Origin: Candidatus Curtissbacteria bacterium RIFCSPLOWO2_01_FULL_41_18
Lineage (GTDB): Bacteria > Patescibacteriota > Microgenomatia > Curtissbacterales > GWA2-41-24
Assembly: GCA_001776475.1 (NCBI GenBank)
Contig: MFBQ01000025.1
Location: forward strand, 1 to 41,554
Direction: 5' to 3'
Length of the DNA: 41,554 nt
Shown: one piece after another, positions 38,020-41,554 of the stretch
How positions within the stretch are numbered: the stretch's first letter is position 1
How the letters are laid out: each line of letters opens with the position of its first letter
Translations under genes and position numbers: made by a program
The notes under the pieces: model-generated
Told to the model about the DNA's origin: nothing
The model's database searches: none
The model's input: the letters and a program-made list of their open reading frames with translations, nothing else

Positions 38020-38951
38020 AAAATATCATTATCGCCGGCAGTATAAACATGGACATAGTTGCCCAAATGGATAAGCACCCCGAAAATGGCGAAACAGTAT
38101 TCGGCAAAAAAATATCATTTATTCCAGGTGGCAAGGGAGCAAATCAAGCAAGAGCAATATCAAGACTCGAAGGTAAAGTTGCCCTCGTCGGCAAGGTCGG
38201 CAAAGACCAATTTGGCAAAAGTCTGCTTAGGTCTTTGAATACAGACGGCATTAACACTGGCAACATCAAAATTTCTCAAAATAATACAACAGGTGTGGCT
38301 CTAATCGGGGTTGATAGACAAGCTGAAAATAGGATTATAATAGTTTCCGGCGCAAACTTCGATCTTTCCCCCAAAGATATATCAAAAATAGATCTGCAGA
38401 AGAATACGATTGCGATCTCGCAATTTGAAGTTCCGCAAAATACAATAAAAGCATTTTTCAAAAAAGCGAAAAAGGCGAAGGCGCAAACAATTCTCAATCC
38501 GTCTCCCACAGGAAAAATTCCACCCGACCTTCTTGAACTTGTTGACTACTTAATTGTCAATGAACATGAATTCGCGTACCTATCAAACACTAAAAAGCTT
38601 CAAATAGATTCAGCAAGTCTAGCCAAGAATGCAAACAGAATTGTCGCAATAGACCAAGTAATTATCACCACATTTGGGGCCAAAGGTTCAGTCGCGATTA
38701 AAGGCTCAAAAGTTATAAAAGCTCCGGGATTCAAAGTTAAAGCAGTTGACACCACTGGTGCGGGAGATAGTTTCCTCGGATCCTTCTCTCAAGCTTTAGC
38801 TGAAGGCAGGGATCTTAAAGATGCTTTAACATTTGCAAACGCTGCAGCAGCCCTAAAAGTGACAAAACTTGGTGCATCATCGATGCCGTATCGAAGCGAA
38901 GTAGACAAATTCATCCAGGACAAGATGAGACAAAAAAATCATGGATTCTAA
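38016..38951 (+). CDS. PfkB-family carbohydrate/nucleoside kinase (ribokinase-like)
   Basis: A 311-residue ribokinase-fold kinase. The N-terminus has SINMDIVAQMDKHPENGET and GGKGANQARAISRLEG, and the C-terminal ATP/anion motif is DTTGAGDSFLGSFSQALAEG with Asp as the catalytic base, all in family order. The substrate may be ribose or a nucleoside; the sequence cannot decide. It is translationally coupled to carA (ATGA overlap) and overlaps carB (ATG 38941) by 11 nt, so the three are one operon. The pairing with carbamoyl phosphate synthetase suggests a role in pyrimidine or ribose-phosphate supply. Confidence 0.88.
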   Translation: MKNIIIAGSINMDIVAQMDKHPENGETVFGKKISFIPGGKGANQARAISRLEGKVALVGKVGKDQFGKSLLRSLNTDGINTGNIKISQNNTTGVALIGVDRQAENRIIIVSGANFDLSPKDISKIDLQKNTIAISQFEVPQNTIKAFFKKAKKAKAQTILNPSPTGKIPPDLLELVDYLIVNEHEFAYLSNTKKLQIDSASLAKNANRIVAIDQVIITTFGAKGSVAIKGSKVIKAPGFKVKAVDTTGAGDSFLGSFSQALAEGRDLKDALTFANAAAALKVTKLGASSMPYRSEVDKFIQDKMRQKNHGF

Positions 38952-41554
38952 AATCAAAAAGGTTTTGCTTCTTGGTTCCGGCGCCCTGCAAATCGGCCAA
39001 GCAGGTGAATTTGATTACTCCGGCTCGCAGGCAATCAAGGCACTCAAAGAGAAAAACATAGAGGTCGTCCTCATCAATCCCAACATCGCAACTATCCAAA
39101 CATCCCAAAATTTTGCGGACAAAGTCTATTTTTTGCCAATAGACCCCCATTTTGTAGAAGAAGTGATAAAAGCCGAAAAGCCGGACGGCATACTTCTTTC
39201 CTTTGGAGGCCAAACAGCCCTAAACTGCGGGCTTACTTTAAATAAAGCAAAGATTTTGGCAAAACACGGCGTCGAGATTCTCGGAACACCAATTGCAGCA
39301 ATAGAAAAAACCGAAGACAGGAATCTTTTTGCAAAAAGCCTAAAAGAAATTAGCTTATCTATTCCCAAAAGCGTGGCCGTAAACACTTTGCAAAAAGCAA
39401 AAGACGCAGCTAAACAAATCGGCTATCCGGTAATGATCCGCGGCGGCTTTTCACTAGGCGGCCAAGATTCCGGAGTTGCCAGAAACGAGATAGAGCTCGT
39501 AGAAATTGCATCTCGCGCTCTTTCAAAAGTTAAACAGATTTTAATAGAGGAATATCTCTCCGGTTGGAAGGAAATCGAATACGAAGTCGTTCGCGATAAA
39601 TTTGATAACTGCATTACCGTTTGCAATATGGAAAATATTGACCCAATGGGAATCCATACGGGAGAATCCATAGTCGTTGCACCATCCCAAACCCTTAACA
39701 ATTTTGAGTATCATGGCCTTCGCCAAATCGCAATCAAAGTCATTAGATATTTAGGGATAGTCGGGGAGTGCAACATCCAGTTTGCCCTGAACCCACAACC
39801 AAAATCGGGTGGTGTCGACAGAAGGGCTCCCGACAGCGCGCAGTCGACACATCAAAATCAAAATACAGTGCGAAATATCAGTCGACGAGCACTGGCGGGA
39901 GGGAAGTCGACAACAGGACCCGATTTTGACCTGCTCGATTATAGAATAATCGAGGTCAATGCCCGTTTGTCACGCTCCTCCGCACTAGCCTCAAAAGCCA
40001 CAGGCTATCCCTTGGCCTACGTTGCCACCAAACTTGCACTCGGCCAAAGCTTAACTGAAATCAAAAACTCCGTTACCGGCAAGACCATTGCCTGCTTTGA
40101 ACCGGCTCTAGATTATCTGGTCGTCAAAATTCCCAGATGGGATCTGGCTAAATTTGTCAAAAGCGACAGCCTTATCGGCTCCTCCATGCAATCGGTAGGC
40201 GAGGTGATGGCAATCGGGCGCAAATTCGAAGAAGCCTTACAAAAGGCTATTCGCATGCTCGATATCAACATGGAAACTCCCTTGGATGAAAAAGCTCTGC
40301 ATCCCGACTACACAAAGCCAACTCCGTGGCGAATCTTCGCAATAGCACAAGCTCTTAAAAAAGGTGATACTGTTTCAAAAATCGCCAAAACTACCGCAAT
40401 CGACCCATTTTTCCTTTACAAAATTAAAAATATTGCAGATTTTGAAAAAGAACTTAAAAAAGTAAAAGGCATCGATAAAAATCTGCTGATAGAAGCTAAG
40501 CAGCTCGGCTTTTCCGACAAACGACTTGCAACACTTATAAAAACAACCGAAGAGGCAATTAGAGACCTTCGCCAAAAGTTCGACCTCCATCCCGCCATCA
40601 AACAGATCGACACGTTGGCAGCAGAATACCCAGCAGAAACGAATTACCTGTACCTAACATACAACGGGTCATCTGATGATATTGATAAAAAGTCAAATGT
40701 CCCGCCAAAGACGAGGCTCGCTTCTGGCGGCAAAAGTCAAATGTCAAAAGTGATTGTTTTAGGCTCCGGTCCTTACCGCATCGGCTCATCAGTTGAATTC
40801 GACTGGTGCGCAGTAAACGCCGCTCAAACTGCTGCCAAATCGCACCTTTCGCCGATTATCATAAACTGCAATCCGGAAACAGTTTCAACCGATTACGACA
40901 TGGCCGACAAACTCTATTTTGAAGAATTAACCGAAGAAACAATTGCCGAAATTTATCAAAAAGAAAAGCCAGATGGGATCATTGTCTCAATGGGAGGCCA
41001 AACACCCAATAATCTTACTCCACAACTTGCCAAATTAGGTTTAAACATTTTAGGGACAGACCCCGCATCCATCGACAGAGCAGAGGACAGAAGCAAATTT
41101 TCCGACCTTTGCGACGAGTTGAAAATTAACCAGCCTCCCTGGGCAAAACTGTCAAACATAAAAGACGCTGTAGCATTTGCCCGAAAAATCGGCTATCCGG
41201 TTTTGGTCAGACCCTCCTATGTACTCTCGGGAGCGGCCATGAATGTGGCATTTAACTCAGCTGATCTAAAAGAATACCTACAAGCCGCCTCCCAAGTTTC
41301 CAGTGAGTATCCGGTGGTCATCTCTAAGTTTTATCAGGATGCCAAAGAGTTTGAAATAGATGCGGTTGCAAAAAGTGGCCAAATTCTAACTTTTGCCATC
41401 ACCGAGCACATCGAAAATGCCGGGGTACATAGCGGGGATTCCCATGTAGTTTTACCGACGCAAAAACTCAACAAAAAGACAAAAGAAGAAGTCGAAAAAG
41501 TCGCAGCAAAAATTGCCAACGAGCTTAAAATCACCGGCCCGTTTAATATCCAGT
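38941..41554 (+). CDS. carB: Carbamoyl-phosphate synthase large subunit, 5' part, with two insertions
   Basis: Makes carbamoyl phosphate from bicarbonate, ammonia and 2 ATP. The gene runs off the right edge after ~871 residues; the E. coli protein has ~1070. Both halves are visible: KKVLLLGSGALQIGQAGEFDYSGSQAIKAL at the start, ATP-grasp motifs (NIDPMGIHTGES; NARLSRSSALASKATGYPLA), and the second half from KVIVLGSGPYRIGSSVEFDW. Two in-frame insertions sit at residues ~287-329 (127-bp element with 10-bp terminal inverted repeats) and ~583-602 (direct repeat plus hairpin, at the linker between halves). The frame reads through both without stops. The start overlaps the kinase by 11 nt. Confidence 0.96.
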   Translation, partial: MDSKIKKVLLLGSGALQIGQAGEFDYSGSQAIKALKEKNIEVVLINPNIATIQTSQNFADKVYFLPIDPHFVEEVIKAEKPDGILLSFGGQTALNCGLTLNKAKILAKHGVEILGTPIAAIEKTEDRNLFAKSLKEISLSIPKSVAVNTLQKAKDAAKQIGYPVMIRGGFSLGGQDSGVARNEIELVEIASRALSKVKQILIEEYLSGWKEIEYEVVRDKFDNCITVCNMENIDPMGIHTGESIVVAPSQTLNNFEYHGLRQIAIKVIRYLGIVGECNIQFALNPQPKSGGVDRRAPDSAQSTHQNQNTVRNISRRALAGGKSTTGPDFDLLDYRIIEVNARLSRSSALASKATGYPLAYVATKLALGQSLTEIKNSVTGKTIACFEPALDYLVVKIPRWDLAKFVKSDSLIGSSMQSVGEVMAIGRKFEEALQKAIRMLDINMETPLDEKALHPDYTKPTPWRIFAIAQALKKGDTVSKIAKTTAIDPFFLYKIKNIADFEKELKKVKGIDKNLLIEAKQLGFSDKRLATLIKTTEEAIRDLRQKFDLHPAIKQIDTLAAEYPAETNYLYLTYNGSSDDIDKKSNVPPKTRLASGGKSQMSKVIVLGSGPYRIGSSVEFDWCAVNAAQTAAKSHLSPIIINCNPETVSTDYDMADKLYFEELTEETIAEIYQKEKPDGIIVSMGGQTPNNLTPQLAKLGLNILGTDPASIDRAEDRSKFSDLCDELKINQPPWAKLSNIKDAVAFARKIGYPVLVRPSYVLSGAAMNVAFNSADLKEYLQAASQVSSEYPVVISKFYQDAKEFEIDAVAKSGQILTFAITEHIENAGVHSGDSHVVLPTQKLNKKTKEEVEKVAAKIANELKITGPFNIQ
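39801..39927 (+). repeat. In-frame repeat inside carB (family C)
   Basis: 127 bp bounded by perfect inverted repeats AAAATCGGGT (39801-39810) and ACCCGATTTT (39918-39927), with GTCGAC four times inside (39814, 39843, 39881, 39906). It encodes about 42 residues placed between the strands of an ATP-grasp hairpin. It shares words with the block at 36672-36812. Confidence 0.85.
40687..40745 (+). repeat. In-frame repeat inside carB (family D, direct repeats plus hairpin)
   Basis: A 14-bp direct repeat AAAAGTCAAATGTC (40688-40701 and 40732-40745) flanks a hairpin CCGCCA (40702-40707) / TGGCGG (40725-40730). It lies at the linker between the two halves of CarB, in frame. Confidence 0.8.

Noticed and set aside
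39801..40745. Frameshift or pseudogene in carB
   Set aside because: The frame reads through both insertions without stops and the flanking ATP-grasp and linker motifs are intact.
1..41554. Recoding of TGA as an amino acid, known in some Candidate Phyla lineages
   Set aside because: TGA ends several genes cleanly (trmD, nusB, khpA), and no conserved motif contains an in-frame TGA.
1..41554. tRNA or rRNA genes
   Set aside because: No cloverleaf or rRNA-like sequence was seen on either strand by reading; a covariance search was not possible here.

Overview
The window looks like part of a genome from the Candidate Phyla Radiation (Patescibacteria), most likely a Microgenomates-type lineage. The signs are short compact genes with start/stop overlaps, a monoderm-style type IV pilus locus without a secretin gene, several very large polytopic membrane glycosyltransferase-like proteins, an acyl-carrier-like gene next to rnc, and AT-rich repeated 'words' at gene boundaries. 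TGA is used as an ordinary stop. The lineage is inferred from gene content and style, not from a marker-gene tree.

Layout. 1-1018 (-): 5' part of a class A penicillin-binding protein, divergent from tyrA (1104-2198, +). 2230-4010: a strong promoter, a structured leader RNA and an intrinsic terminator lie directly ahead of an unrecognised 382-residue protein that overlaps a SET-domain protein. 4036-8701: tyrS, a four-helix-bundle gene enclosed by inverted 9-nt word repeats, a 38-residue membrane peptide, a hypothetical protein, and recG. 8789-12301: a basic hypothetical protein, rpmF, nusB, an acyl-carrier-like protein, rnc, rpsP, khpA and trmD. 12332-18496 (-): type IV pilus genes pilO, pilN, pilM, a PilX-like protein, minor pilins and prepilin peptidase. 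18577-24082: three large multispanning membrane proteins (YfhO, DUF2723 and GT87-like). 24221-29111 (-): major pilin, pilC, pilT, pilB. 29306-41554 (+): a delta-prime-like clamp-loader protein, another polytopic membrane protein, gyrB, a hypothetical protein, gyrA, carA, a PfkB-family kinase, and carB cut by the right edge.

The genes form housekeeping modules (cell wall, translation and RNA processing, replication and topology, carbamoyl phosphate synthesis) around one complete pilus machine: extension and retraction ATPases, platform, PilMNO complex, peptidase and several pilins. The peptidase matures the pilins, PilB, PilC and PilMNO assemble them, and PilT retracts them. The nearby membrane enzymes may decorate the pilus or the cell surface.

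Most unusual are two repeat phenomena. First, short palindromic repeats lie inside essential genes without breaking the frame: two in recG, one in carA and two in carB, all at loops or domain linkers. The recG and carA copies are near-identical and read in the same phase. This resembles Rickettsia palindromic elements. Second, at least four gene boundaries carry paired arms built from a 7-9-nt word repeated in phase, with the arms roughly complementary to each other; each locus uses its own word. A third candidate is the riboswitch-like leader in front of the unknown protein/SET pair.
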